A stretch of 64,000 bases of DNA from the NCBI RefSeq assembly GCF_003026355.1, contig NZ_PYON01000007.1, forward strand, positions 124,001 through 188,000, written 5' to 3'. The DNA is from Photobacterium kishitanii (GTDB taxonomy: Bacteria; Pseudomonadota; Gammaproteobacteria; Enterobacterales; Vibrionaceae). This document shows, in pieces, positions 1 to 9,421 of this stretch. A program made the translations under genes and the position numbers. Each line of letters opens with the position of its first letter. The first letter of the stretch is position 1. The notes below the pieces were generated by a model, which had not been told where the DNA came from, did no database searches, and worked only from the letters and a program-made list of their open reading frames with translations.

Positions 1-66
1 TTTAATACATCGTGGCCATGGCGAGATTCAGTAGAGGACATAATTATTGACTGTATAAAGGAATAG
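1..66 (+). CDS. C-terminal tail of an unidentified protein (cut by window start)
   Basis: The first frame is open from base 1 to a TAG at 64-66 and encodes 21 residues ending DIIIDCIKE. It would converge on the acetyltransferase gene that ends at 136. The piece is too short to assign to a family. The acidic, helical tail looks protein-like, but chance openness over 22 codons cannot be excluded. Confidence 0.3.
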   Translation, partial: FNTSWPWRDSVEDIIIDCIKE

Positions 67-135
67 ACTTGAATAGTAACTGAAATGTGGTGACTAAAGG
101 TTGATATATACCAATGTAGATATAATTAATAATGC

Positions 136-687
136 TTAATATAAATCCTGAGGCACTAATGAATACACATAGCCATTCATAGGTTTGTTTTGGTAAAAAA
201 TTCGGTTTCTTGCTTCACATTCAAAAATAGCATTACAGGCAAGCGCTGTTTTTTGGCTGGCATAATTGTCGGTATGGGTAATTATTTCCAGTCGAGTAAG
301 ACCTAACATTTGAAATGCAAATTGAATAATAGCGATATTAGCTTCAGTTGCTATACCTTGACGATGATAATTATATTTGATCCAATAGCCGAGGTTAGCT
401 GAATTAAATAATGGTGTAATGGCGCTAAGTGAAACGGTACCAATAAAATCATCATTAAGTCGATCAAATATAGCTAATTCATAGCTGTAATCATGTTGCC
501 AACTTAAACGGCTGGCATTGATCCATTCATAAGCTTGTTGTTGATCAAAATTATTATCACACCATTCTAACCATGGTTGAAGGTATTGATTTGATTGGTT
601 AACCGCTTCAAGAAAAGCATGTAAATCGGCAGTTTTAAAAGGACGTAAAATCAGTCGAGGAGTAGTAAGTTCAAAATCAAGTTTCAT
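136..687 (-). CDS. GNAT family N-acetyltransferase, RimJ/RimL type
   Basis: This 183-residue protein is predicted to transfer an acetyl group from acetyl-CoA to an amine, probably a protein N-terminus or a small molecule; the substrate cannot be read from sequence. It begins with the RimJ/RimL-type opening TTPRLILRPF and has the acetyl-CoA pyrophosphate-binding loop as YHRQGIATEA near residues 107-116, followed by LGLTRLEIITHTDN, the usual beta-strand with an Asn-rich turn. Length is normal for the family. The ATG at 687 is preceded by GAGG. The gene reads in the same direction as mfd and is separated from it by 85 bases holding a hairpin, so it is probably transcribed alone. Family assignment is firm and function is open. 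Confidence 0.85.
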   Translation of the reverse strand: MKLDFELTTPRLILRPFKTADLHAFLEAVNQSNQYLQPWLEWCDNNFDQQQAYEWINASRLSWQHDYSYELAIFDRLNDDFIGTVSLSAITPLFNSANLGYWIKYNYHRQGIATEANIAIIQFAFQMLGLTRLEIITHTDNYASQKTALACNAIFECEARNRIFYQNKPMNGYVYSLVPQDLY

Positions 688-730
688 GATTATTTAGCCT
701 CTAAGTGATGTTGTGCTTAATGCGGAGAGA

Positions 731-768
731 GATAAGCCCCAGACGATGTGATTTATCTGAGGCTTATC
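731..768 (-). terminator. Hairpin just after mfd
   Basis: A 13-base stem (731-743 with 756-768) lies five bases after the mfd stop codon and is fully paired on the minus-strand RNA if one G-U pair is allowed. The tail is pyrimidine-rich (UCUCUC) rather than a clean U run, so it may be a weak terminator or a 3' protective hairpin. Confidence 0.5.
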
Positions 769-772
769 ATAG

Positions 773-3700
773 TTAGATCATATTTTCTCTAAATTGGTTA
801 AGTAGATCCTCAACAAATTTAATTCTCTTTTTACGATCCATCTCTCCCGATACAATTTTTAACTTCGTCGGGCCTTCCATTCTGAAATGCTGCGGTTGGG
901 TTTGCAGTAAGCCAACTAAGAAGTGAGGGTTAATAGCAGCATCTTGTTTAAATTCAAAATAACCGCCTTTTTCATTACTCTCAATTTTTTTAACCCCAAT
1001 AATTGCCGCTTTGAGTTTAAGGCTATTGACTGTAAGTAGGTTCGTTGCCGCTTCTGGTAATAAACCAAAGCGATCGATTAATTCTACTTTTATCTCATTA
1101 AGTTCACTGTCATCAGTTGCGCTCGCGATACGCTTGTAAAGTGATAAGCGGGTATTAATATCAGGAATATAATCATCGGGTAGCAATGCTGGAATACGCA
1201 TTTCTACCTCAGCTTGCTGTTTTAGTAGGTCATCAAGTGTTGGCTCTTTACCTTCACGTAATGATTCAACGGCTTGTTCTAGCATTTCCATGAATAAACT
1301 AAAACCAACAGATTGAATTTGACCACTTTGCTCGTCACCTAAGAGCTCACCTGCACCACGAATCTCTAAATCATGAGTTGCAAGGGTAAAGCCAGCACCA
1401 AGATCTTCTAATGAAGCAATCGCTTCTAAACGTTTAACCGCATCTTTGGTCATACGTTTAGGATGCGGTGTTAGTAAATAGGCATATGCTTGGTGGTGGG
1501 AACGACCCACACGACCACGTAATTGGTGCAGTTGCGCTAAGCCGAGATTATCCGCTCGATCCATAATAATAGTATTGGCGCTAGGTACATCAATACCGGT
1601 CTCAATGATAGTGGTACAAACTAATACGTTAAAGCGTTGGTGGTAAAAATCACCCATGATTTTTTCAAGTTCACGTTCACGCATTTGACCATGTGCAAAA
1701 GTCACTCGTGCTTCAGGTATTAACTTAGCTAAATCTTCAGTGGTTTTTTCAATACTATCAACTTCATTATGGAGGAAGTAAACCTGACCACCACGGCTGA
1801 TTTCACGTAATATTGCTTCTCGAATAATATCGTCATCACCTTGACGAACAAAGGTTTTAATTGCTAAACGACGAGCTGGTGGTGTGGCAATAATTGATAA
1901 ATCACGCATACCACTCATCGCCATATTCAATGTACGAGGAATTGGGGTTGCCGTTAGAGTAAGAATATCAACGTCGGAACGAATGGCTTTAATTTTTTCT
2001 TTTTGACGCACGCCAAAGCGGTGTTCTTCATCAACCACCAGTAATCCTAGATCATAGTAGTTAACGCTGCTATTTAGTAGTTTATGGGTACCAATAAGGA
2101 TATCAATCTTACCTTCTTCGACATCCTTCAGAATCTGCTTTTGCTCTTTGGCTGTTTTAAATCGTGATAAAACTTCAACGCGAATTGGCGTATTTGCAAA
2201 ACGATCACGGAAGTTTTCGAAATGCTGTTGAGCCAATAATGTCGTTGGTACTAATATTGTTACTTGCTTATTATTATCAACGGCAACAAAGGCAGCTCGC
2301 ATTGCGACTTCTGTTTTACCAAAGCCAACATCACCACAGACAAGACGATCCATCGCTTTAGGTTGACACATATCAGATAGAACTGCGTTAATGGCTAAGG
2401 CTTGATCGTAAGTTTCTTCGTAAGGAAAGCTAGTGCAAAAATCGGCATAGCTTTCGCGATTAAGTATGAATTTAAAGCCTGGCTTAAGTTCACGCATTGC
2501 GTAAACTTCGAGTAACTCAGCGGCGACATCTCGTACTTTTTCGGCGGCTTTACGGCGAGCTTTAACCCATGCTTCACCACCCAGTTTATGAATTGGTGCA
2601 CTATCTTCTGCGCCACCTGAATAGCGGCTAATAAGATGCAGTGAAGCAACAGGTACATACAGTTTGGCGCCACCTTGATATTCAAGGGTAACGTATTCGG
2701 TTTTAATTCCGCCAGCTTCAAGTGTTTGCAGTCCTTGGTAGCGTCCAATACCATGATCGATATGAACCACCGGCTGGCCAACTTGTAATTCAGCAAGGTT
2801 GCGAATAATCGTATCTGCATTGACGGTGGTTTTTTTGTCATTGCGACGGCGTTGCTGAATGCGTTCACCAAGCAAATCACTTTCACAAATAAAAGCGACG
2901 GCAGGTTTTTCGAGTATAAAGCCATTATCCGCCGCACCAATAACCAGGCAATGTTTATCTTTGCTTGCAATTGCTGCTTCAAGGTTGTCGTATACTGTCG
3001 GGCGCAGTTTTATTCGAGCTAATAAATCAAATAATGCTTCACGACGGCCTTCAGAAGCAACGGAGAAAATAATTTTCCCTTTAAATTGCTCTGTAAAGTG
3101 GCGCAATTCAGCCAATGGCTCTTTGAGCTGATGGTTAATTGTAATTGCTGGAACTGGCGTTAGTGTCGGGTTGTAGCGACCCACTTTTTCATCATCAATC
3201 GGGTCGCGTTGTATCCTCACTCGTGGTAATTGCTTAAAACCAGCGAACATTTCATCTTTAGTCAGCCATAGCTCTTTAGGAGCGAGTAATGGTCGTAATG
3301 GATCGACTCGACGTTGATCATAACGATATTCGGCATCATGTAAGAATGTTTCAACGGCTGGCTCTAAGTCACCTAATGTCACTAATAAAGTATTGCTCGG
3401 TAAATAGTCGAATAAGGTTTCGGTATGATCAAAAAATAGCGGTTGCCAATATTCGATACCTGTCGGCCAGATTTTCTTGCTGACTTGTTGATAGATAGAT
3501 TCAGGTTCACGGCGGGCTTCAAATCGTTCACGCCAACGCATTCGAAAGTTTTCTATCGCTAACTCATCGGTTGGAAATTCATGTGCTGGTAGTAAATCAA
3601 TAGTGGTAATTTCTGCGGTTGAACGCTGATTTTCAGGATCAAATTGACGGATAGAATCGACTTCATCATCAAAAAAATCAATTCGGTATGGCGCATTGCT

Positions 3701-4231
3701 ACCCATAGGGAATAGATCCACCAATGAACCACGGCTAGCATATTCACCATGTTCCATTACTTGATCCACATGACGATAACCGGATGCTTCTAGCTGAAGA
3801 CGTAATTTTTCTAGCGAAATACGATCATCTTTTTTAACAATTAAAGCATGTTGATGAATAAATTCTTGGGGTGTTAATCGTTGTAATAGTGTGCTGATAG
3901 GCACTAAGATAATGCCCGTTTTCTGCGTTGGCATTTTGTATAAGCGCGCTAAACGCTCAGAGATAATATCTTGATGAGGCGAGAAATTATCATAAGGTAG
4001 TGTTTCCCAATCAGGAAAAACGTGTACGTCAAGATTACAAAACTGAGTAATTTCAGGCTGTAATCTCAGTGCTGTTTGGGTATCAGCAACAACGGCAAGT
4101 ACAGGCCCTTTATGTTTGGTCGCTATTTCTGCTAATGACAACGCCAATGCAGAACCTGATAAATTACCGATGTAACGATTATCCCCAGCTTTCTTTGGTA
4201 AGGGGATTGAGAGTAATGTTTTATTCGTCAT
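773..4231 (-). CDS. mfd: Transcription-repair coupling factor Mfd
   Basis: Mfd is a DNA translocase that recognises RNA polymerase stalled at lesions, pushes it off and recruits UvrA to the site. At 1152 residues the protein is full length for the family. The N-terminal part resembles UvrB (UvrA contact region), followed by the RNA polymerase-interaction region with LQVGQPVVHIDHGIGRYQGL near residue 480. The RecG-like motor has Walker A GDVGFGKTEVA near residue 633 and the DEEHRFG box near 733, then TATPIPRTL and QLRGRVGRS. The start codon lies inside the 3' end of the upstream PilZ gene (11-base overlap), which suggests translational coupling. The same pair is found beside lolC in Vibrio genomes. 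Confidence 0.97.
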   Translation of the reverse strand: MTNKTLLSIPLPKKAGDNRYIGNLSGSALALSLAEIATKHKGPVLAVVADTQTALRLQPEITQFCNLDVHVFPDWETLPYDNFSPHQDIISERLARLYKMPTQKTGIILVPISTLLQRLTPQEFIHQHALIVKKDDRISLEKLRLQLEASGYRHVDQVMEHGEYASRGSLVDLFPMGSNAPYRIDFFDDEVDSIRQFDPENQRSTAEITTIDLLPAHEFPTDELAIENFRMRWRERFEARREPESIYQQVSKKIWPTGIEYWQPLFFDHTETLFDYLPSNTLLVTLGDLEPAVETFLHDAEYRYDQRRVDPLRPLLAPKELWLTKDEMFAGFKQLPRVRIQRDPIDDEKVGRYNPTLTPVPAITINHQLKEPLAELRHFTEQFKGKIIFSVASEGRREALFDLLARIKLRPTVYDNLEAAIASKDKHCLVIGAADNGFILEKPAVAFICESDLLGERIQQRRRNDKKTTVNADTIIRNLAELQVGQPVVHIDHGIGRYQGLQTLEAGGIKTEYVTLEYQGGAKLYVPVASLHLISRYSGGAEDSAPIHKLGGEAWVKARRKAAEKVRDVAAELLEVYAMRELKPGFKFILNRESYADFCTSFPYEETYDQALAINAVLSDMCQPKAMDRLVCGDVGFGKTEVAMRAAFVAVDNNKQVTILVPTTLLAQQHFENFRDRFANTPIRVEVLSRFKTAKEQKQILKDVEEGKIDILIGTHKLLNSSVNYYDLGLLVVDEEHRFGVRQKEKIKAIRSDVDILTLTATPIPRTLNMAMSGMRDLSIIATPPARRLAIKTFVRQGDDDIIREAILREISRGGQVYFLHNEVDSIEKTTEDLAKLIPEARVTFAHGQMRERELEKIMGDFYHQRFNVLVCTTIIETGIDVPSANTIIMDRADNLGLAQLHQLRGRVGRSHHQAYAYLLTPHPKRMTKDAVKRLEAIASLEDLGAGFTLATHDLEIRGAGELLGDEQSGQIQSVGFSLFMEMLEQAVESLREGKEPTLDDLLKQQAEVEMRIPALLPDDYIPDINTRLSLYKRIASATDDSELNEIKVELIDRFGLLPEAATNLLTVNSLKLKAAIIGVKKIESNEKGGYFEFKQDAAINPHFLVGLLQTQPQHFRMEGPTKLKIVSGEMDRKKRIKFVEDLLNQFRENMI

Positions 4232-4805
4232 TGTTATTATTCATGTTTCGTTGTTGGGCCCGCTGACGTAAAAGCTTTTGTTGGCAATGCAGTGCGGCAC
4301 GGATTAATAAATCACGATCATCTTCTAACAATCGCGTGTAATGCAACTGGATTAAAAAACGACCGTCTAAAGCGGAGCAATTAACCACCTCAGCATAACA
4401 ATAAATTGCAGCGGCAGGGTGATCTAAAAATAGTTTAACGGTGACATTTTGCCCAATCGTAAAATCATGTGAGCTATAAAAGCTCAAATTACTTGCGCCA
4501 AATGTTTCAGTTATATAACGATAATTAACATTATCTTGTTGAGATAGCACGTAAGATAACAGCAGGTTTATTTTACTATTTTGAGCACTAAGATAATTAG
4601 CTAAGGCTTTACTATCTTCTTTACCAAACCCGTTTAATAGACGTTCTGCGTTTTCTTCGAGCGTGTTACATTCGCTGGCTATACGAAACAGAGGTGGTAT
4701 TTCAGTACGAAAGGTGTCGATATTAGGGAGTGGGTGGCCATCTGCTAATGGCTCGACATTGATTGTTAGTCCTAAGTGAACTGAAAAATATTCATCTTGT
4801 CTCAT
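4221..4805 (-). CDS. Degenerate PilZ-domain protein (PlzB-like)
   Basis: This 194-residue cytoplasmic protein sits where Vibrio cholerae carries the PilZ gene plzB, between lolC and mfd. PilZ domains normally bind c-di-GMP through RxxxR and (D/N)xSxxG. Here the second motif reads NLSFYSS, with Ser for the Gly, and no clear RxxxR precedes it, so ligand binding is doubtful. The region that follows (VKLFLDHPAAAIYCYAEVV, then GRFLIQLHYTRL) fits the PilZ beta-barrel. The C-terminus is basic and ends in an Asn-rich tail (RNMNNNNDE). It overlaps mfd by 11 bases and is divergent from lolC across about 240 bases. Family call is moderate; the role is unknown. Confidence 0.7.
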   Translation of the reverse strand: MRQDEYFSVHLGLTINVEPLADGHPLPNIDTFRTEIPPLFRIASECNTLEENAERLLNGFGKEDSKALANYLSAQNSKINLLLSYVLSQQDNVNYRYITETFGASNLSFYSSHDFTIGQNVTVKLFLDHPAAAIYCYAEVVNCSALDGRFLIQLHYTRLLEDDRDLLIRAALHCQQKLLRQRAQQRNMNNNNDE

Positions 4806-5046
4806 TACTTACTCACTACCAGTTAATTGCCATCGACGTTGTCATTATTTAGGTTATGTAACCAACGTTAATATCGGCGACATTTGTTTCAATTATTACT
4901 TAGAGCGTAGTTACGAGCAAGCGATCTCAGTTAAGCGGCGATCTTTTACTCACTGTTTTTACATTACATTTACCTTGCTAGATGGTAAAGCGGGTCGTTA
5001 ACGAGTATTCTTGGATCATCAAATAAAGGAGTGGTTTTTTAAGCCT

Positions 5047-6255
5047 ATGTTTCATCCTGTATCTTTTTTTATTGGTTTACGTTATTTACGTGGACGTTCA
5101 GGTGACCGTTTTAGTCGCTTTGTTTCTTATATGTCAACGGCGGGTATTACAGTAGGAGTGATGGCATTAATTACCGTCATGTCTGTCATGAATGGTTTTG
5201 AACAACAACTCAAAGACCGAATATTAGGTGTGTTACCGCAAGCTGTTGTGACGAATGCTGATGGACGAGTGCCTCTTTCTGAACAAGTACCTACAGTTTT
5301 AAAGCAGTTACCGCATGTGACAAAAGTAACAGCAATAACTCGTGGTGAAACCATCATTCAGAGTGCTAATTCATTAGCTGCTGGTATGATGATTGGTATT
5401 GAACCTAATCAATATGATCCTATTGCTGATCATTTGATGGTAGGTTCATTAAAGGATCTTCAACCTGGCAGTTTTAATGTCATTATTGGTCAAGCGCTAG
5501 CTGTTGAACTTGATATTCAACCAGGTGATAAAATTCGCTTAATGGTAACTAGTGCGAGCCAATTCACTCCATTGGGACGCTTACCAAGTCAGCGTAATTT
5601 TACCGTTTCTGGTATTTACGATACGGGTTCTGACGTTGATAAACAGTTGGTGTTTACAAATATCTCCGATGCGGGTCGATTACTGCATTACAAACTTGAT
5701 CAAATGTCAGGCTGGCGTTTGTACCTTGATGATCCGTTTGCTGTCACTGAATTAGCGGAAATGCCACTTCCAAATCATTGGAAATGGTCGGATTGGCGTG
5801 AACAACGCGGAGAGTTATTTCAAGCCGTTAAAATGGAAAAAAACATGATGGGGCTGATGTTGGGTCTAATCATTGGTGTCGCTGCGTTTAACATTATTTC
5901 AGCTTTGATTATGGTTGTGATGGAAAAGCAAGCGGAGGTGGCAATTCTAAAAACCCAAGGTATGACTCATCGACAGGTACTGACACTATTTATGGTACAA
6001 GGCTCAAGTAGTGGTGTTATTGGCGCATTATTAGGTGGCATTTTGGGTGTGATAGTCTCTCATTACATAAACCCAATTATGGCATTTTTCGGTGTTAACC
6101 TAGCTGCAATTGGTGGTTCTCTACCGGTAGATTTTGAGCCGATGCAAATTTTGGCTGTTATTGTTGGCGCTATTATTTTGAGTTTATTAGCGACTATTTT
6201 CCCTTCTTATCGTGCGGCCGCTGTCCGTCCTGCTGAGGCTCTTCGTTATGAATAA
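5047..6255 (+). CDS. lolC: Lipoprotein-releasing ABC transporter permease LolC
   Basis: LolC is one of two inner-membrane permeases of LolCDE, which extracts mature lipoproteins from the inner membrane and hands them to LolA. I start it at the ATG at 5047, where [20 protein letters not shown] matches the E. coli N-terminus; this gives 402 residues. An upstream TTG at 5011 would add 12 residues without homologous counterpart. The AAGGAG at 5026-5031 is about 15 bases from the chosen ATG, longer than usual. The fold is MacB-like: one membrane segment near residues 25-50, a large periplasmic domain, then three C-terminal segments. The [20 protein letters not shown] stretch is strongly LolC-like. 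It overlaps lolD by eight bases. Confidence 0.95.
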   Translation: MFHPVSFFIGLRYLRGRSGDRFSRFVSYMSTAGITVGVMALITVMSVMNGFEQQLKDRILGVLPQAVVTNADGRVPLSEQVPTVLKQLPHVTKVTAITRGETIIQSANSLAAGMMIGIEPNQYDPIADHLMVGSLKDLQPGSFNVIIGQALAVELDIQPGDKIRLMVTSASQFTPLGRLPSQRNFTVSGIYDTGSDVDKQLVFTNISDAGRLLHYKLDQMSGWRLYLDDPFAVTELAEMPLPNHWKWSDWREQRGELFQAVKMEKNMMGLMLGLIIGVAAFNIISALIMVVMEKQAEVAILKTQGMTHRQVLTLFMVQGSSSGVIGALLGGILGVIVSHYINPIMAFFGVNLAAIGGSLPVDFEPMQILAVIVGAIILSLLATIFPSYRAAAVRPAEALRYE

Positions 6256-6937
6256 TGCTTTATTATCTTGTCAGCAATTATGTAAAACCTATCAAGAAGG
6301 TCAGTTACAAACTGAAGTATTAAAACAGGTCAATATTGACATCGCTGATCATGAATTAGTTGCTATTGTTGGTTCTTCAGGTTCGGGTAAAAGTACCTTA
6401 TTGCATATTTTAGGAGCACTAGATGAACCGACTAACGGCGAAGTGTTTTTTAAAGGTCAGCGTTTAGATACGTTAAGCTCAAATAAACAAGCCAAAATAC
6501 GTAATCAAGATATTGGTTTTGTATACCAATTTCACCACTTATTGGCGGATTTTACCGCAACAGAAAATGTGGCAATGCCATTACTGATTGGTGGTGTTGC
6601 AGTGAGTGAGGCACGTACTCGTGCGCAAGACATGCTTGCAATGGTTGGATTAGATCATCGTTTTGAACATCGTCCATCAGAATTGAGTGGTGGTGAACGG
6701 CAGCGAGTTGCTATCGCACGTGCATTGGTGAATAACCCTGCGATCGTACTTGCGGATGAGCCTACGGGTAATTTAGATCATCAAACAGCGTTAGATATTT
6801 ATGATCTGATGCGTAAGCTAAATGCAGAATCAGGTACTGCATTTTTAGTGGTAACTCATGATACTCAATTAGCTTCAAAGCTTGATCGTTGTATGCACAT
6901 GCAAGACGGTATTTTAGCTGAGGTTAAGGAGAAGTAA
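6248..6937 (+). CDS. lolD: Lipoprotein-releasing ABC transporter ATPase LolD
   Basis: LolD hydrolyses ATP to drive lipoprotein release by LolCE. The 229-residue protein starts at the ATG overlapping the lolC stop codon; the longer frame from 6212 would run inside lolC and has no homologous counterpart. Motifs are complete: Walker [10 protein letters not shown] near residue 42, the Q-loop in [17 protein letters not shown], signature [10 protein letters not shown] near 146, Walker [13 protein letters not shown] near 167 and the switch His in VVTHD. The order lolC-lolD-lolE with 8- and 1-base overlaps shows one operon with coupled translation. Confidence 0.97.
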   Translation: MNNALLSCQQLCKTYQEGQLQTEVLKQVNIDIADHELVAIVGSSGSGKSTLLHILGALDEPTNGEVFFKGQRLDTLSSNKQAKIRNQDIGFVYQFHHLLADFTATENVAMPLLIGGVAVSEARTRAQDMLAMVGLDHRFEHRPSELSGGERQRVAIARALVNNPAIVLADEPTGNLDHQTALDIYDLMRKLNAESGTAFLVVTHDTQLASKLDRCMHMQDGILAEVKEK

Positions 6938-8181
6938 TGTTTCGACCTTTATCCCTCTATATAGGTAGTCGTTTTAATCGTTCGAAAAAACGTAATCGCA
7001 TGGTGTCGTTTATCTCTTTGTCATCGATGCTTGGGATTGCCGTGGGTGTCGCGGTGATCATTATCGGTTTATCGGCGATGAATGGTTTTGAACGTGAGTT
7101 ACAAACGCGAGTGCTTTCTGTTATTCCGCAAGGTGAATTGCAAGCAGTGCAACCGCCATTGAATAATTGGAAACCATTATTAAAGAAAGTTGAGCAACAT
7201 CCACATATTACTGCTGCTGCACCTTATGTTGAATTTACAGCGTTACTTGAAAGAGGCACCAAACTGAAAGCTGTTGCTGTACGTGGTGTCGATCCTAAAG
7301 AACAGCTTAAAGTGAGTGAGTTACCCCGCTATGTTAAGAATAATGCATGGTCAACTTTCACCGCAGGTAAGCGAGAGGTTATTTTAGGCCAAGGTGTTGC
7401 AACTAAACTTAAACTGAAGGTTGGGGATTGGATCACAGCAATGATTCCAAATACAGATCCTCAAATGAAGTTGAGAGCGCCAAAGCGTATTCGTCTACAA
7501 GTTGTTGGTTTGCTCGCTTTAGGGGGGCAAATTGATCACAGTTTAGCCATTGTACCGTTACAAGATGCACAACAATATTTAGATATGGGACAAGGTGTCT
7601 CAGGTATCGAAATGAATGTTGATAATGTACTTGATGCACAACAAATCGTAAAAGAAGTCGGAGATACGTTGCCGGTTTATGTTTACCTTAAAAGTTGGAC
7701 GCAAAAATACGGCTATTTATACCGTGATATTCAAATGGTGCGCACCATTATGTATTTGGTAATGGTACTAGTGATTGGCGTTGCTTGTTTTAATATTGTC
7801 TCGACGTTGATGATGGCAGTAAAAGATCGTGCTGCAGACATTGCGATTTTACGTACTATGGGGGCGAGTGATCGACTGATTAAATCTATCTTTGTTTGGC
7901 ATGGGGTATTGTCAGGTGTACTCGGTAGTATTATTGGTTCGATATTTGGTTCTTTAATTGCGATTAACTTAACGCATATAGTTCGTGTGATAGAAAAAAT
8001 TATTGGGCATCGATTTTTGTCGGGAGATATCTATTTTGTCGACTTTCTACCAACACAACTAGCTTGGCATGATGTTGTGATAGTTACCACTACAGCGATT
8101 ATATTAAGTTTGATAGCAACATGGTATCCAGCAACTCGAGCAAGTCGATTACAACCAGCCCGAGTATTAAGTGCTAAGTAA
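6937..8181 (+). CDS. lolE: Lipoprotein-releasing ABC transporter permease LolE
   Basis: LolE is the second permease of LolCDE and is thought to bind the outgoing lipoprotein. The 414-residue protein matches E. coli LolE through its length, including GLSAMNGFERELQTRVLSVI, YRDIQMVRTIMYLVMVLVIG and WYPATRASRLQPARVLS at the C-terminus. It has one N-terminal and three C-terminal membrane segments around a periplasmic domain. Its ATG shares one base with the lolD stop codon. A strong intrinsic terminator follows 35 bases later, closing the operon. Confidence 0.97.
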   Translation: MFRPLSLYIGSRFNRSKKRNRMVSFISLSSMLGIAVGVAVIIIGLSAMNGFERELQTRVLSVIPQGELQAVQPPLNNWKPLLKKVEQHPHITAAAPYVEFTALLERGTKLKAVAVRGVDPKEQLKVSELPRYVKNNAWSTFTAGKREVILGQGVATKLKLKVGDWITAMIPNTDPQMKLRAPKRIRLQVVGLLALGGQIDHSLAIVPLQDAQQYLDMGQGVSGIEMNVDNVLDAQQIVKEVGDTLPVYVYLKSWTQKYGYLYRDIQMVRTIMYLVMVLVIGVACFNIVSTLMMAVKDRAADIAILRTMGASDRLIKSIFVWHGVLSGVLGSIIGSIFGSLIAINLTHIVRVIEKIIGHRFLSGDIYFVDFLPTQLAWHDVVIVTTTAIILSLIATWYPATRASRLQPARVLSAK

Positions 8182-8215
8182 TAACTAGTAACGCTTTCAT
8201 TCATGGTGTTAATTT

Positions 8216-8243
8216 AAAAACGGAGCCTCATGCTCCGTTTTTT
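8216..8243 (+). terminator. Intrinsic terminator of lolCDE
   Basis: The stem CGGAGC/GCTCCG (8221-8226 with 8232-8237), flanked by an A run and a T run, is a typical rho-independent terminator directly after lolE. Confidence 0.85.
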
Positions 8244-8789
8244 GTTTGTGTTTTTTAGTTATTGGTATTATTGCGGTGTTTGTAGCTATCATAATTGCTG
8301 TAAAATGGCTTTTTTTGAGGAGCATTAGAAAATAAGTTCATTTATGACGGATAAATAAAAATAAAAAGCAGGGTGATTGTGGATTATTTTGTCTTTTATT
8401 TGTATTTTATGGTTACTTTTTGACCAAAGATGTGATTTTTATGACATTGGCAAGGTGCGTTTTTTTTATTTTCTTCATTTTTATTTCAGCATTTAATGTT
8501 GGTAATTTATAAAAAATAAAGGCATCTCCAGTACTGATGTAGCCTACAGATTGTCAAAAATCCTGAAAAAGATTTTTTGTCACATATAAATTACGAACAC
8601 TGTTCTTTTTTTTGTGAATTTATGTTGTTTAATTTAACAGTGTCATTTTTACGTGATAATTTGTCGTTACTTAAATACAAATGTGCTGTTGTCGTTATTG
8701 GAAAGGGATTCATCCTGCATCGATATGACTGTTATTTTATAATAGACAGCTATTTGTTAATAAATAAAACAATTAGGATAGGAATTAAC
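8244..8789. other. Long AT-rich gap before the outer-membrane protein gene
   Basis: About 546 bases with no credible gene. An open frame from 8577 joins in-frame to the barrel protein, but it encodes a non-homologous stretch upstream of a clear signal peptide, so I treat it as untranslated leader. The gap holds one CRP-like palindrome (8431-8446) and otherwise T-rich DNA. It is long enough for a complex promoter or a small RNA, but I see no hairpin with a U tail inside it. Confidence 0.5.
8431..8446. promoter_or_regulatory. CRP-like binding site
   Basis: TGTGATTTTTATGACA matches the CRP pattern TGTGA-N6-TCACA with one mismatch in the right half. It lies about 345 bases before the barrel-protein ATG, so a promoter would have to be well upstream of the gene. 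Found by eye; no scoring was done. Confidence 0.4.
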
Positions 8790-9341
8790 ATGAAAAAGAA
8801 TGCACTTGGTTTATTAGTAGCTTTTGCTGTAATGGCACCTGTAGCGGCACAAGCTGCTGTTCAACTTCCTGCTGGTACACAAGAAATTGGTGTTCAAGGT
8901 AACGCTAAACTAGGCAGCGGTTGGGATCTAAACCTAAACGGTTCTTACGGTACATTCGTAAAAGATAACTGGGAAGTTGGTGGTACAGCATCTGTTGCTG
9001 CTAAAGACGAAAATGATGCAGTTAGCGGTAAGCTAGGTGTGTTTACTGAGTACAACTTTGTTAACTCTACTAACTGGGTTCCTTACGTTGGTGTTGCAAC
9101 TGAGCTTGCTGCTTTAAACTACAATGAAAAAGATGGCGCTAATGGCGATCTTGGTAAAAATGGCGATTCTTGGGCACTTAACCTTAAACTAGCTGGTGGT
9201 GTTAAGTACTTCATCAACCCTAACGTTGCTCTAAGCGCAGAAGTTAACTACAACATCGCAACTGACGATATTGAGTTCTCTAGCGGTAAAGCGAAAGACA
9301 GCCTAACAAACATCGTATTCGGTACTCGCTTCTACTTCTAA
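8790..9341 (+). CDS. Small outer-membrane beta-barrel protein
   Basis: The 183-residue protein has a clear Sec signal peptide, MKKNALGLLVAFAVMAPVAA, with likely cleavage after AQA at residue 22. The mature part consists of alternating amphipathic strands (WDLNLNGSYG, WEVGGTASVAA, GKLGVFTEYNF, WALNLKLAGGVKYF, VALSAEVNYNI) and ends in GTRFYF, the terminal aromatic residue typical of BAM substrates. It resembles the OmpA-like/Opa eight-stranded barrel group; no specific family name is certain. Codon use is strongly biased (AAC, GGT, CTA, TAC), unlike the neighbours, which suggests high expression. Start: ATG at 8790 after AGGATAGGA. Flanking terminators show it is monocistronic. Confidence 0.85.
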   Translation: MKKNALGLLVAFAVMAPVAAQAAVQLPAGTQEIGVQGNAKLGSGWDLNLNGSYGTFVKDNWEVGGTASVAAKDENDAVSGKLGVFTEYNFVNSTNWVPYVGVATELAALNYNEKDGANGDLGKNGDSWALNLKLAGGVKYFINPNVALSAEVNYNIATDDIEFSSGKAKDSLTNIVFGTRFYF

Positions 9342-9364
9342 GTCTAAGCCTATATATTGATGAT

Positions 9365-9395
9365 AAAAACCCGCTAATAGTTAGCGGGTTTTTTT
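9365..9395 (+). terminator. Intrinsic terminator of the outer-membrane protein gene
   Basis: ACCCGCTAA pairs with TTAGCGGGT around a three-base loop (TAG), with A and T runs on either side. It is 23 bases after the stop and may work in both directions, because a minus-strand gene ends at 9422. Confidence 0.9.
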
Positions 9396-9421
9396 ATAGC
9401 TATTGATTGGTACATACACAA

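Noticed and set aside
2395..2982. Long minus-strand frame inside mfd
   Set aside because: It lies entirely within the mfd coding sequence in another frame and has no recognisable domain.
8577..8789. In-frame extension upstream of the outer-membrane barrel
   Set aside because: A complete signal peptide begins at 8790 behind AGGATAGGA; a 71-residue extension before it would block export.
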